This document shows positions 32,648-41,982 of a stretch of DNA of 64,000 bases, in pieces. Numbering within the stretch: the first letter of the stretch is position 1; every line of letters begins with the position of its first letter. The notes below the pieces were generated by a model, which saw only the letters and a list, made by a program, of their open reading frames with translations, had not been told where the DNA came from and searched no databases. A program made the position numbers and the translations under genes. The stretch is from positions 1 to 64,000 of the forward strand of contig JAYFQP010000012.1 in the NCBI GenBank assembly GCA_034926865.1, in the 5' to 3' direction. The DNA comes from RGIG1902 sp034926865 (lineage in GTDB: Bacteria; Bacillota; Clostridia; Oscillospirales; Butyricicoccaceae).

Positions 32648-33247
32648 ATGGCAGTTTTGGCCTTAGTGGCCTTCGTCTTTCTCGTATGCCCTATCGCATT
32701 AGCTCAACCCCCTGTAGGAAAGGAATTTGCCCCAAAGAAAAAGCTGCTGGTCAAGACCGCCCGCTATTTGATGCTGGCCATGGGTGTTGCCGCCGCAGCA
32801 TACACTGCTTACAGCATGACTCTTGGCGTAAAGCCGCCAAAGTACACGATAGATACCCCATATGCCATAGAGCTGAAAACAGACGGACACAGGCTTTTAG
32901 GCTTCAGCAAAGCCATAAAATCCCAAACCCTCCTGGGTGACGACGCCGCTAAGCTTATGGAGGCCATCTTTGGTGACAGCCAAAGCGGAAAAATGCTCTC
33001 ATGGAACACAGGGGCGTCATGGTCCGGGCAGTATACGGCAAAAGTATATTACTCCGAAAATGCTTATCAAAAGGCACTAAATCATGAAAGCCCGGATGAA
33101 ATCACGCGCAACAGCCCATCAAAGGGCAGGATATACCGCTTCACCATATATGAAAACGGTAGTGTCTACTGTGATGTGGGCGCCCCGGAAAAACCAATTT
33201 ATAGCATAAAGCTTCCCAGAAACATAAGAAAAGAGCTGTTCCCATAA
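32648..33247 (+). CDS. Small membrane protein of unknown function
   Basis: A 199-residue protein with two N-terminal hydrophobic helices (about 3-21, LALVAFVFLVCPIALA, and 40-56, LMLAMGVAAAAYTAYSM) separated by a Lys-rich loop. A soluble extracytoplasmic part of about 140 residues follows, containing GFSKAIKSQTLLGDDAAKLM, TAKVYYSENAYQKALN and GSVYCDVG. No domain recognised. AAAAGGAG precedes the ATG at 32648 by seven bases. It lies 93 bases after purB on the same strand and may share its transcript, and is closed by a bidirectional terminator. Confidence 0.6.
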   Translation: MAVLALVAFVFLVCPIALAQPPVGKEFAPKKKLLVKTARYLMLAMGVAAAAYTAYSMTLGVKPPKYTIDTPYAIELKTDGHRLLGFSKAIKSQTLLGDDAAKLMEAIFGDSQSGKMLSWNTGASWSGQYTAKVYYSENAYQKALNHESPDEITRNSPSKGRIYRFTIYENGSVYCDVGAPEKPIYSIKLPRNIRKELFP

Positions 33248-33256
33248 CGCCATACA

Positions 33257-33292
33257 TAAAAAGCCGCGGGATTATCCCCGCGGCTTTTTATT
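33257..33292. terminator. Bidirectional terminator
   Basis: AAAAAGCCGCGGG / CCCGCGGCTTTTT, between convergent genes ending at 33247 and 33303. Confidence 0.9.
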
Positions 33293-33302
33293 TTATAATC
33301 TT

Positions 33303-34484
33303 TTATTTACAGTATTTATATGTAAGCCTGCCGATTATGCCAATAGCTTTTTCTATCTCATCATCACAGGCAAGAGCATAGCAGAGGCGGAAAGAAGTAC
33401 TGTCTTTCCCTCCATCGGGGCAAAACTGGTTGCCTGGAACGACGACGACCTTATTATCCGAAAGCTCTTCTACAAAGGCAGGCATATCAGACCCCTCAGG
33501 CAGCGTAACCCAAATGAACATTCCTCCCTGTGGGTGAGTGAACTTTACCGACGGATTGCAGTCTTTTTCAAGGCAAGAAAGCATCAGCCTTCCCCTGTGT
33601 CCATAGAGCGCTCTGAGGTCCATTATTTCTTCATCCATCCCCTCTTCAAGGAGGGTGCAGCATATGCGCTGTGCCCATGTGGAAACATGCAGATCAGCTG
33701 ATGACTTTAAAAGGGCAAATCCGAGGCCTATCTTGCCGCTTGCGATAACATAGCCTACCCTCATTCCCGGGGCTACTATCTTGGACATACTTGAGGTCAG
33801 CGCGACCATTCCGTGTGTATCAAAGCATTTAATAAAGGGGATGAACTCGCCGTCATATCGAAGCTCGTAATAAGGGTTATCTTCAAGCACGGGTATGTCA
33901 TACTTATAAGCAAGCTCACATATGGCCCTTCTCTTATGCTCCGGAAGGCTTATGCCCGTGGGGTTCTGGAAATCTGCGATAACATAAAGCAGCTTGGGCT
34001 TAGGCTCAGATTGCATTTTCTTTTCAAGATCCTCAATATTTATGCCGTCGTCATCCATCTTTACGCCCAAAAGCTTTGCCCCCTGGCTCTTAAGGGTATC
34101 AAGGGCAGCCATAAAGGTTGGGTTCTCACAAAGGATCGTGTCACCGTCATTGCAGAATAGCTGAGCTGCCAGCGATATGGCCTGCTGACCCCCGCCTGTC
34201 ACGGTTATCTCATCATTGTCATTAACTACTGCGAATCTACGATTGAGAAAGCTCTTTATCGCCGCTTTAAGATCACCTCTGCCTCCGGCTATGGAATAGC
34301 TGAGCATAGAATAAGGATCTTCTTCAAGCAGCCTTTTGGATATCTGCCTTATACGATCAACAGGGAAACCCTCATTAGGAGGATTGCCGATTGAAAGCTT
34401 GATAAGCGTAGGGTCGCTAAGCTTGCTTATTCCCGATTCCCTGCCGCTTTCGAAAAGGGGCTGTACCTTTTTTGAGAATTGCAT
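33303..34484 (-). CDS. PLP-dependent aminotransferase of the 2-aminoadipate/LysN-like group
   Basis: A 393-residue fold-type I aminotransferase: IKLSIGNPPNEGFPVD, SYSIAGGRGDLKAAIKSFL, TGGGQQAISLAAQL, FQNPTGISLPEHKR, LEDNPYYELRY, the PLP Lys in SSMSKIVAPGMRVGYV, and PQGGMFIWVTLPEG near the end. The LEDNPYY and GGMF/IWV motifs place it with broad-specificity 2-aminoadipate, kynurenine or aromatic aminotransferases related to the C-terminal domain of MocR regulators; no DNA-binding domain is attached. GGAGG eight bases before the ATG. It is divergent from a creatininase/M20 operon, so a joint catabolic role is possible. Confidence 0.88.
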   Translation of the reverse strand: MQFSKKVQPLFESGRESGISKLSDPTLIKLSIGNPPNEGFPVDRIRQISKRLLEEDPYSMLSYSIAGGRGDLKAAIKSFLNRRFAVVNDNDEITVTGGGQQAISLAAQLFCNDGDTILCENPTFMAALDTLKSQGAKLLGVKMDDDGINIEDLEKKMQSEPKPKLLYVIADFQNPTGISLPEHKRRAICELAYKYDIPVLEDNPYYELRYDGEFIPFIKCFDTHGMVALTSSMSKIVAPGMRVGYVIASGKIGLGFALLKSSADLHVSTWAQRICCTLLEEGMDEEIMDLRALYGHRGRLMLSCLEKDCNPSVKFTHPQGGMFIWVTLPEGSDMPAFVEELSDNKVVVVPGNQFCPDGGKDSTSFRLCYALACDDEIEKAIGIIGRLTYKYCK

Positions 34485-34624
34485 ATTATGTTCCTCCGTA
34501 CGTTTGTCAGATATGTATTTACAGATAGTATACCACAGTTGCTTTTTTCAGGTAAAGTATATTATAATATCCATATGGCAAAAACATCAAATAAATCCAA
34601 TATATTTATAAGGAGCGGTGAATC

Positions 34625-35383
34625 ATGAGACTTGAGCGTATAAACTGGAAGCAGGCTGAAAAGTATTTCAAGAATAATGACATGGTCATTATCGGCACTG
34701 GCAGCATTGAATGCCATGGAAAACATGTTGCTCTGGGAACAGATTTTCTTGTGCCGGGCAAAATAATTGAGCTTATGGAGCCGCGGTGCGATGTTCTTAT
34801 CGCCCCAACAATGCCTTACGGCTCATGCGAATACCTTGGCGATTTCCCGGGTACCGTCAACCTTGGCTATGATGTACTTTATGCCGTTATGACCAAGATA
34901 ACCGAAAGTCTTTATAAGCACGGAGCGCGCAAGTTTCTATTCATGAACGGACACGGGGGAAACAACGCGGCTCTGGAACAGGTCTGCATGGATCTTGATA
35001 AAAAAGGAGGCATGGGGGCTGTTCTCAACTGGTGGACCCTTGCCTGGACGCTTGACCCCGCCTGGAAAGGCGGACACGGCGGCGGAGAGGAGACTGCCGC
35101 AATGATGGCCATAGGCGATGACCTCGTCGACAAAAGCCTCATGGCCGACAATAACATAAAGGACCTGACGGAGAACCTCAAAACCACTGGCTTCGGCTCT
35201 ATTGATTTCAGAGGCTTTAACATAATCACAAGAAGAAGCGTACGAAAGATGACTGATAACGGCTGGATAGGAATAGACCATCCTACAACAGCTACAAAAG
35301 AGTGGGGACAAAAAATGCTCGAAGGGTGTGCAAACTACGCCCTTGACTTTATCGAAGAATACAAAAAAATAAAGCTTAACTGA
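34625..35383 (+). CDS. Creatininase family amidohydrolase
   Basis: A 252-residue metal-dependent amidohydrolase: IGTGSIECHGKHVALGTDFL gives the first metal His and Asp of the family motif GS-E-HG-H-P-TD. MPYGSCEYLGDFPGT, FMNGHGGNNAAL and GHGGGEETAAMMAIG supply the remaining ligands. Members hydrolyse creatinine, formamides or cyclic amides, or take part in cofactor synthesis; which applies is not readable. AAGGAG lies nine bases before the ATG. The next gene, an AbgB-like M20 hydrolase, begins 16 bases after its stop, so the two form an operon and may act in sequence on an amide substrate. Confidence 0.85.
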   Translation: MRLERINWKQAEKYFKNNDMVIIGTGSIECHGKHVALGTDFLVPGKIIELMEPRCDVLIAPTMPYGSCEYLGDFPGTVNLGYDVLYAVMTKITESLYKHGARKFLFMNGHGGNNAALEQVCMDLDKKGGMGAVLNWWTLAWTLDPAWKGGHGGGEETAAMMAIGDDLVDKSLMADNNIKDLTENLKTTGFGSIDFRGFNIITRRSVRKMTDNGWIGIDHPTTATKEWGQKMLEGCANYALDFIEEYKKIKLN

Positions 35384-35399
35384 CTTGGAGGAAAAACAA

Positions 35400-36701
35400 A
35401 TGGATGTAAAAACACTTAAACAGCGGGCCTGCAAGGTAATCGACGAACACCGTGATGAGCTCATTGCCTTGGGAGAAATAATAAGGGTAAACCCTGAACT
35501 GGGATATAAGGAATACAAGACTGTGGAGCAGGTTAAGAAAATGATCGACAAAATCGGCCTGCCCTATGAAAGCGAAATAGCTATGACCGGTATAATCGCG
35601 CAGATGCCCGGCCGCAGCCACAAGGTACGCCTTGCCATCATGGGTGAGCTCGATGCTGTCGTTTGCCCCGAGCACCCACAAGCCGACCCTGTAACCGGAG
35701 CGGCCCATGCCTGCGGACACTTTGCCCAGATTGTCGCCACCTTCGGCGCAGCCATGGGCCTTAAGTATTCCGAAGCCTATAAAGAGCTGGACGGCGACAT
35801 CGAGTTCTGGGCTACTCCGGCAGAAGAAGCCGTTGAGATCGAGTGGCGGCAAAGCCTTATTAACCAGGGCAAAATATCCTTCCTCGGCGGCAAGCAGGAG
35901 ATGATAAAGCTCGGCTGCCTTGACAACATCGACCTTGCCATGATGATACACAGCTCCTCTGGCGACAACTGCATTATAGCCGGCACAAGCACAGGCTTTG
36001 TGGCTAAGTTCGTTAAATATACGGGCAAAGAGGCCCATGCAGGCGGGGCCCCCCATATGGGCATAAACGCCCTCAATGCAGCAGAAATAGGCCTTATGGC
36101 TATCCATGCTCAGAGAGAGACCTTCCGCGATGAAGACACAATCAGGGTTCATCCCATCATCACAAAGGGGGGCGATCTTGTAAATGTAGTTCCCGCCGAT
36201 GTCAGAATAGAGACTTATGTCAGGGGCAAGACCATGGCCGGAGTTCTCGATGCGTCCAAAAAGGTGAATCGTGCTCTTGAAGCCGGAGCAATGGCCGTGG
36301 GCGCCAAAGTGGAAATCAAAGAGATCCCTGGTTACATGCCGAGAATGAACGATAAGATGATGAACGATACATTTGAAGCAAATCTCGTAGAACTTGTCGG
36401 GAAAGACCATATCGCCCACATGGGCCACAACACCGGATCATCGGACTTCGGCGATATCATGCATCTTGTCCCCGCCATTCACCCCTATATAGGCGGCTCT
36501 GTCGGCGGAGCCCACAGCTCTGAATATCAGGTTGCCAACCCTGAGCTGATGTACATAGTAGCCGCAAAGTCCATGGCTATGACGGCTATCGACCTTCTTG
36601 CAAACGGAGCCGAAAAGGCTCTTGAGGTCGTAAAGAATTACACTCCTGTTTACAAAAACAAGGAAGAGTATCTGGCAGCCTGGCAGCAGCTTATGAAATA
36701 G
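35400..36701 (+). CDS. M20 amidohydrolase, AbgB-like
   Basis: A 433-residue zinc hydrolase: NPELGYKEYKT, IMGELDAV with the first metal ligand, GAAHACGHFAQIVATFGAAM, WATPAEEAVEI, IHSSSGDN, GKEAHAGGAPHMGINALNAA (dimerisation domain), IITKGGDLVNVVPADV and HNTGSSDFGDIMH. The CGHFAQ and ATPAEE wording is that of the AbgB branch, which cleaves p-aminobenzoyl-glutamate and related N-acyl amino acids. GGAGG precedes the ATG at 35400 by nine bases. It is the second gene after the creatininase-like gene and ends in a terminator. The substrate is not certain. Confidence 0.88.
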   Translation: MDVKTLKQRACKVIDEHRDELIALGEIIRVNPELGYKEYKTVEQVKKMIDKIGLPYESEIAMTGIIAQMPGRSHKVRLAIMGELDAVVCPEHPQADPVTGAAHACGHFAQIVATFGAAMGLKYSEAYKELDGDIEFWATPAEEAVEIEWRQSLINQGKISFLGGKQEMIKLGCLDNIDLAMMIHSSSGDNCIIAGTSTGFVAKFVKYTGKEAHAGGAPHMGINALNAAEIGLMAIHAQRETFRDEDTIRVHPIITKGGDLVNVVPADVRIETYVRGKTMAGVLDASKKVNRALEAGAMAVGAKVEIKEIPGYMPRMNDKMMNDTFEANLVELVGKDHIAHMGHNTGSSDFGDIMHLVPAIHPYIGGSVGGAHSSEYQVANPELMYIVAAKSMAMTAIDLLANGAEKALEVVKNYTPVYKNKEEYLAAWQQLMK

Positions 36702-36722
36702 CTGCCCGTAAATTATATAATA

Positions 36723-36757
36723 TAAGTGCGCTGACCATTTTGGGCCAGCGCACTTTT
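36723..36757 (+). terminator. Terminator after the creatininase/M20 operon
   Basis: AAGTGCGCTG / CAGCGCACTT with a 12-base loop, then TTCC. Confidence 0.7.
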
Positions 36758-36822
36758 CCATATTTTTAATACATTTGGTCGCCTGTCTAAAATCTGCCCG
36801 CTTCAAATCTTCAGCATATCTT

Positions 36823-38376
36823 CTACTGCGCTATCATTGCCAGCATATTATCAGCTGAACTCTCAGGGACATTATAACGACAGAGCGAATAAAGGCTTTG
36901 GGGAATACCTCTGACAAGTGTGTTTACCCTGTCGGTATATGTCGTGACAGTCAATTTAATCCCAAGGCTGTGAAAAACCGCTTCTGTTATATCATTATAC
37001 TGCCCCTTGGGGTAAGCAAGGGCATAGAAATCAAATCCGTATTTTTGACGATATGTCATAAAATCTGTTTCCAGCGCGGCGATATACTCTTCTTCACTCT
37101 CCCCCTCAAAGGGAAGAGCCGTTGTCCTGGCATAAGGCGTGCCCTCATAAGGTGCCGACTGATGCATATCATAAGTATGGCTTTGTATCTCGATAACACC
37201 AGAGTTTTTCATCTCAATGGCCTGCTCATATGTGAAGTGAGGCGTTATGGGGTAGGTTGTATCTTTATATGTAGATTTTCCGATAGATGCACCTATTGTA
37301 AAGATTACCGCCTTCATGCTAAGCTCCTTTAAAACGGGATAAGCTATCTCGTAGTTGCTGAGATATCCGTCGTCAAGAGTTATGAGCACTGGCTTTTCAG
37401 GTAAGGGCGTACCGCTTTCAACAAAATCGATCATCTGCTTTGCAGAGATAGTGGTATACCCTGCCGTTTTAAGCGCTTCCATATGGCTTCGGAAGGTGTC
37501 AGGCGTGACTTCCGAGCTGGAGCGCACGTTATCGGTTATGTGGTGATACATAAGCACTGGCACGTTTCTGGTATAGTTTGAATCGTTAAAAACATACTCT
37601 GCATCAACCTGTTTTTTTACCGCTTCCGAAACGATTGTCCTTGTAATGAGACTGCCAAAGCCGGCGGGCAGATAGGTTTTGCCTCCCGTCATTTTTTCAA
37701 GCATCATATCTCCCGTAAAAGGCCGCATGCAGTCACGGGTATAAAAATACCTCATATCAGCAGATAAAGTGCTTACGCTGAAATCCCAATAATCGGATAT
37801 TTTGCATAGCTCTTTTTTATAGCTTTTGATATCGTCCTTATTTATACTATCCCATCTGGAAGTATGAATCGGCATCATGACTAACGTAAGCGAAACGTTC
37901 TTCTCGCTGCAAATATCCGCTATCTGCTTTACTGACTCAAGTGCGCTTTTGGCCCTATCAAGCCTAAAGGTTTCTTCGAGCTCAGAAAAGCGCACTCCAT
38001 ACTCGTTCTGATATACCTCAAGGCTGCCTACATTTTCGGTCTGAGACGGATCAGCAGGTATATCAGGCTCATACTCAGAGCTTGCTTCACTCATATCAAG
38101 GCATAGTATGACCTTTTTGACTCCTTTAAAAAATATGCCTCCGTATACAGCCTTGAAACTGTCCTCCATAGAGGCAAACCCCTGTTTTTCAAAGGAGACC
38201 CCGTATTTTTCCGCAAGCGAACAGGTGTCAAAAAACGCAGCCGAGGGGCTGCCTGTCACAAGACCTTCAGCCTTTTCACCCCCGGTTCCGGATGCAAAGG
38301 GGAATACTGTCAACAGCAGTGAAATCGCCAGTGCCGCCGACGAAGAACGAAGAAATATACCTTTTCTGCTTTTCAT
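36823..38376 (-). CDS. Secreted polysaccharide deacetylase with a large N-terminal domain
   Basis: A 517-residue exported protein: basic N-terminus and signal peptide (about 1-35), an uncharacterised N-terminal region with ADICSEKNVSLTLVMMPIHT, and a NodB-type deacetylase domain from about residue 270. The domain starts VPVLMYHHITDN and shows metal motif 1 VLITLDDGYLSNYEIAYPVL, motif 2 SHTYDMHQS, and YALAYPKGQYND. NodB enzymes remove N-acetyl or O-acetyl groups from peptidoglycan or other polymers. The ATG at 38374-38376 follows GGAGG at eight bases spacing, so the upstream in-frame ATG is not used. It is monocistronic. Confidence 0.87.
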   Translation of the reverse strand: MKSRKGIFLRSSSAALAISLLLTVFPFASGTGGEKAEGLVTGSPSAAFFDTCSLAEKYGVSFEKQGFASMEDSFKAVYGGIFFKGVKKVILCLDMSEASSEYEPDIPADPSQTENVGSLEVYQNEYGVRFSELEETFRLDRAKSALESVKQIADICSEKNVSLTLVMMPIHTSRWDSINKDDIKSYKKELCKISDYWDFSVSTLSADMRYFYTRDCMRPFTGDMMLEKMTGGKTYLPAGFGSLITRTIVSEAVKKQVDAEYVFNDSNYTRNVPVLMYHHITDNVRSSSEVTPDTFRSHMEALKTAGYTTISAKQMIDFVESGTPLPEKPVLITLDDGYLSNYEIAYPVLKELSMKAVIFTIGASIGKSTYKDTTYPITPHFTYEQAIEMKNSGVIEIQSHTYDMHQSAPYEGTPYARTTALPFEGESEEEYIAALETDFMTYRQKYGFDFYALAYPKGQYNDITEAVFHSLGIKLTVTTYTDRVNTLVRGIPQSLYSLCRYNVPESSADNMLAMIAQ

Positions 38377-38668
38377 AGAACGCCTCCGAAGCAAATGCCT
38401 GTGATGATATAAAAGTATACCACATTTTAAGTCAATTTGCTATATAATGTCCGCTGAACAAAACAAAAACTGCTTTGGCCGCAGAGCACAGTTAACATAA
38501 TATAAACGCTTTATCCCCCATAAAAGTTCCATACATATAATTTTCTTTATATTGGAAAGATTAAGAGATTATTTTCAATTCATAACCGCTGATATAAGCG
38601 AATTGCCCTTTAATTTTTGGTCTTTATAGTATATAATTGGGATATAATAATTTAGCGGAGGTAAATAT

Positions 38669-39688
38669 ATGAAAATAATGGGGAAAAAGATCAACCTTAC
38701 CGAGCTGCCAACGCCGCTTGAGTATCTGAGCGTACTATCAAAAGAACTTGGCATTGAGCTTTATATAAAGCGAGACGACCTTACCTCCCTTGCCCTGGGC
38801 GGCAATAAAATCCGCAAGCTTGAGTATCTGGCCTACGAGGCGATGCAGCAGGGCGCAACGATGCTTCTTACTGTCGGAGGCGCGCAAACCAACCATGGCC
38901 GCCAAACCGCCGGCGTTGCCGCAAAGCTGGGCCTTAAGTGTGTTATCGCCTGTGTCGACAATTATCCCGGAGAGATCTCAGCAAACATATTGCTTGACAG
39001 GATCATGGGGGCAGAAGTTGTCTTCCAGTCACCCACAGGTGTTCCCGGCCAACAGGATGCTCTTGTAGCTCAGCTTATCAAAAAATACGAGGCTCAAGGT
39101 GAAAAGGTATATTATATCCCCGTAGGCGGTTCAAACGACACAGGGCTTTTAGGCTATTATGAGTGCGCCTGCGAAATAGACAAGCAAGCCCGCGAACTGG
39201 GCATAGGCGACGCAACTGTAATTTCGGCCGTCGGCTCTATCGGAACATACCTGGGCCTTTTCTGCGGCCTTAAGAACGAAGGCTCTGCTCTGGGGCTTAT
39301 GGGAATCGCAATTTCCGACTTCGGGCCGGATAAGGATAAGCGCATAATGGAATACTATGCCTCGGTAAAAGAACTTTACGGGCTTGACTACAACGCAAAG
39401 CGCGAGGATTTCCATATAGAAACCGGCTATGTCCGCGGCGGGTACAATCTGCCCAACGAAGATGTTCGAAAAGCTGTCTATCTTATGGCTCGCAAAGAGG
39501 CCATCATCCTCGACCCCTGCTACACAGGCAAGGCTTTTGCAGGGCTATTGGATATGATCAATGAAGGAAAGATAAAAAAGGGTCAAAAGTTCATATTTCT
39601 GCATTCGGGAGGACATCCCGGCATCAATACACCCCACCACAGAGTGGAGTTTGAGCGTGAGCTTAAGGACGGAATCACCCTGTTATAA
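38669..39688 (+). CDS. D-cysteine desulfhydrase / ACC-deaminase family PLP enzyme
   Basis: A 339-residue fold-type II PLP enzyme: TELPTPLEYLSVLSKELG, LYIKRDDLTSLALGGNKIRK with the PLP Lys in GGNKIRK near residue 50, TVGGAQTNHGRQTAGVAAKL, IPVGGSNDTGLLGYYECACE, AVGSIGTYLGL and a late LDPCYTGKAFAGL. The GGNKIRKLEYL and QTNHGRQ pattern fits D-cysteine desulfhydrases, which make pyruvate, sulfide and ammonia; true ACC deaminases share it. GGAGG seven bases before the ATG. It lies 18 bases ahead of an alpha/beta-hydrolase-like gene, probably co-transcribed. Confidence 0.88.
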   Translation: MKIMGKKINLTELPTPLEYLSVLSKELGIELYIKRDDLTSLALGGNKIRKLEYLAYEAMQQGATMLLTVGGAQTNHGRQTAGVAAKLGLKCVIACVDNYPGEISANILLDRIMGAEVVFQSPTGVPGQQDALVAQLIKKYEAQGEKVYYIPVGGSNDTGLLGYYECACEIDKQARELGIGDATVISAVGSIGTYLGLFCGLKNEGSALGLMGIAISDFGPDKDKRIMEYYASVKELYGLDYNAKREDFHIETGYVRGGYNLPNEDVRKAVYLMARKEAIILDPCYTGKAFAGLLDMINEGKIKKGQKFIFLHSGGHPGINTPHHRVEFERELKDGITLL

Positions 39689-39706
39689 TTCTATGGAGGA
39701 TACCAA

Positions 39707-40723
39707 ATGAACAAGAAACTGAAAAACGCATTGGCCGCCACAGGAGCTATAGCCGTTACGGCGGCTGCTGTTTACGGGCTCAACGTCCTCGATGAAAGAA
39801 AGGATAGGAAGCGCTATCCTCAAAGCGGACGCATGGTAGAGGTCAGGGGCAGAAAGATGCATATCTATACCTGCGGCTCCGGCACAAATACCATCGTGAT
39901 GATCGCGGGACAGGGAACGCCCACGCCGTCTCTCGATTTCAAGCCTCTGCTTCAAAGGCTAAGCCCAAAATACCGCATCGCCGTTCCTGAACCCTTCGGA
40001 TATGGGTATTCTGACAAGACAGCTGAGCCCCGCACGGTTCAGAATATCGTTGGAGAAATGCGCGAAGGCCTGAGAAAAGCCGGAGTATTCCCCCCCTATG
40101 TCCTTATGGGCCATGCACTCGGCGGCATAGCAACACTTTACTGGGCTTCTCATTATCCCCGTGAAGTTGCTGCTGTAGTAGGAATCGACACAACCCTTCC
40201 CTCGCAGGGACGCGATTTTGTCAAGGCCGCGATCCTTAAACCGGTTTTAAAGACGGCATCATTCCTCACCAAAATTACCCCCATAAGGTTTTTGATCAAA
40301 TCGGGATTAATGGATGCAAGCCTTACCGCTTTCACAGGTGGCCAGGAGGATAATCTGCCCATCGTGCGCTCCCACACAGCCAATATTAAAACCTCTGGCG
40401 TTTACGCAAACGAGCTTTTTGCTATTCCTCAAAACTGTGCCGAGGTTCTGGCCCTCAACTACCCTGCGTCCTGCCCTGTGCTGATGTTTGTCTCAAGCGA
40501 AAGCAGTGATCTTATAAAGAGCCATCCAAGCTTTAGCGTTGACTGGATATCTGAGCACGAAAAGATAGCAATGCATTCCCAGCGGGGTAAATGCGTGCTT
40601 CTTGAAGGCGGGCACTATCTGCATCACACAGCATCTGATGCCATTGCCGCCGAAATGATAGCCTTCATACCACCCGAGGAATGCCAGACGCCTCATCTCA
40701 GAAAGTTCCTCAGCAGAAAATAG
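39707..40723 (+). CDS. Alpha/beta-hydrolase fold protein with a missing nucleophile
   Basis: A 338-residue protein with an N-terminal membrane anchor or signal segment (about 5-25, LAATGAIAVTAAAVYGLNVL) and an alpha/beta-hydrolase domain: VMIAGQGTPTPS oxyanion region, VPEPFGYGYSD, the nucleophile elbow, LMFVSSESSD acid region and LEGGHYLHHT with the His. At the elbow the usual G-X-S-X-G reads GHALGG: residue 137 is Ala (codon GCA at 40115-40117), so ordinary serine hydrolase activity is not expected. The rest of the fold is intact. GGAGG precedes the ATG. It follows the D-cysteine desulfhydrase-like gene by 18 bases and ends in a terminator. Confidence 0.8.
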   Translation: MNKKLKNALAATGAIAVTAAAVYGLNVLDERKDRKRYPQSGRMVEVRGRKMHIYTCGSGTNTIVMIAGQGTPTPSLDFKPLLQRLSPKYRIAVPEPFGYGYSDKTAEPRTVQNIVGEMREGLRKAGVFPPYVLMGHALGGIATLYWASHYPREVAAVVGIDTTLPSQGRDFVKAAILKPVLKTASFLTKITPIRFLIKSGLMDASLTAFTGGQEDNLPIVRSHTANIKTSGVYANELFAIPQNCAEVLALNYPASCPVLMFVSSESSDLIKSHPSFSVDWISEHEKIAMHSQRGKCVLLEGGHYLHHTASDAIAAEMIAFIPPEECQTPHLRKFLSRK

Positions 40724-40730
40724 TCAATAA

Positions 40731-40763
40731 TAATGCCCCTTGCCAGTCAAGGGGCATTGATTT
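40731..40763 (+). terminator. Terminator between the hydrolase-fold gene and the M20 gene
   Basis: AATGCCCCTTG / CAAGGGGCATT with loop CCAGT, followed by GATTTT. Confidence 0.75.
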
Positions 40764-40788
40764 TAAAAAAATACGGAGAGATAAACAT

Positions 40789-41922
40789 ATGGAAAAAATA
40801 CTTTCGGATTTTATCGAGCTTGTCAAAGCCGACGCCATATCTTTTGATGAGCGCAAAGTGGCAGATATTCTAAAAGTTAAACTCCAAGAGCTGGGATGCT
40901 CTGATATATATGAAGACGAAACCGGGGCCAAGATAGGCGGCAATACCGGCAACATATTTGCGCGCTTTAAAGGCGAGCTTCCCGGAAGCATCATGTTCTC
41001 TGCCCACATGGACAGGATGCCGAAGGGATTTGGCATAGAGCCCGTTATAAACGACGGGGTAATTTCCTCACAGGGTGATACGATACTTGCAGCCGACGAT
41101 CTGGGCGGAGTAGCCGCGATACTGGACGGAATCAGAAAACTTAAACAGTCCCAGAGGCCACACTGCACAGTTGAAATGCTCTTTACTGTCTGCGAGGAAA
41201 AAGGCCTCTTGGGCAGCCTTCACTTCGACTATTCAGACATAAAATCAACTATTGCCTATGCCCTTGACTCTCCCGGCCACATTGGCAGGATACTTATCGC
41301 CTCGCCTTATTCCGCAAAGCTCTCATGCGAGATTTTCGGGAAAGCCGCTCATGCGGGTTCCGAGCCTGAAAAGGGCAAAAGCGCCGCGATGGGCGCCGCA
41401 AAAATACTTGCCTCTCTTAAAGAGGGCAGGCTCGACAGCGAATCGACCTCAAATTTCCCGATATTTCAAGCCGGCGCCTCCGGCGCCACTAATGCAGTAT
41501 GCGATTATGCTCTCATTAAAGGCGAAGCCAGAAGCATAAATAAACAAAAGCTTATGGACTATATTTCTTACTTTGAAAATCACTGCAAAAAGGTAGCCGA
41601 AGAGTTCGGCGTTCGGGCAGAACCTCGCTCCGACATTGGCTCCCCCGGCTTCAGTGTTTCAAAAGAAGGCGCATCCGTCAGGTTGATAAGCTCAGTATTT
41701 GAAAAAATGGGAGTCACGCCAAATCCCGAGGCCAGCGGCGGCGGCATGGACGCAAACCGCTATAATTATAACGGGCTTGAAAGCATCGGCCTTGCCACAG
41801 GATATTTTGACAACCATACGACAAATGAACATGTATTACTCTCCAGTTTCCTTCGCACAGGCGAGATGGTCTTCGAAACAGTAATGGAATATTCGGGCTC
41901 CCCAGATAAATACAGAGTATAA
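40789..41922 (+). CDS. M20 family peptidase, PepT-like
   Basis: A 377-residue zinc peptidase: FSAHMDRMPKG with the first ligand His and Asp, ILAADDLGGVAAILDGIRKL bridging Asp, LFTVCEEKGLLGS catalytic Glu, YALDSPGHIG, GKAAHAGSEPEKGKSAAMGA, and a late DNHTTNEHVLLS with the final His. This wording matches the PepT (tripeptidase T)-like branch in Firmicutes; amino-tripeptidase activity is likely but not proven. GGAGAG eight bases before the ATG at 40789 fixes the start downstream of the preceding terminator. Single gene followed by its own terminator. Confidence 0.88.
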   Translation: MEKILSDFIELVKADAISFDERKVADILKVKLQELGCSDIYEDETGAKIGGNTGNIFARFKGELPGSIMFSAHMDRMPKGFGIEPVINDGVISSQGDTILAADDLGGVAAILDGIRKLKQSQRPHCTVEMLFTVCEEKGLLGSLHFDYSDIKSTIAYALDSPGHIGRILIASPYSAKLSCEIFGKAAHAGSEPEKGKSAAMGAAKILASLKEGRLDSESTSNFPIFQAGASGATNAVCDYALIKGEARSINKQKLMDYISYFENHCKKVAEEFGVRAEPRSDIGSPGFSVSKEGASVRLISSVFEKMGVTPNPEASGGGMDANRYNYNGLESIGLATGYFDNHTTNEHVLLSSFLRTGEMVFETVMEYSGSPDKYRV

Positions 41923-41946
41923 AATACTTAAAAACATTTTTAAAAG

Positions 41947-41982
41947 AAACGGCTATTATCCCTGAGGATATAGCCGTTTTGT
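41947..41982 (+). terminator. Terminator after the PepT-like gene
   Basis: AAACGGCTAT / ATAGCCGTTTT with a 13-base loop. Confidence 0.8.

Noticed and set aside
35376..36428. A 350-codon open frame on the minus strand
   Set aside because: It lies antisense to the AbgB-like M20 gene, whose motifs and ribosome binding site are unambiguous. The reverse frame is His/Gly-rich shadow sequence with no family pattern and no start signal.
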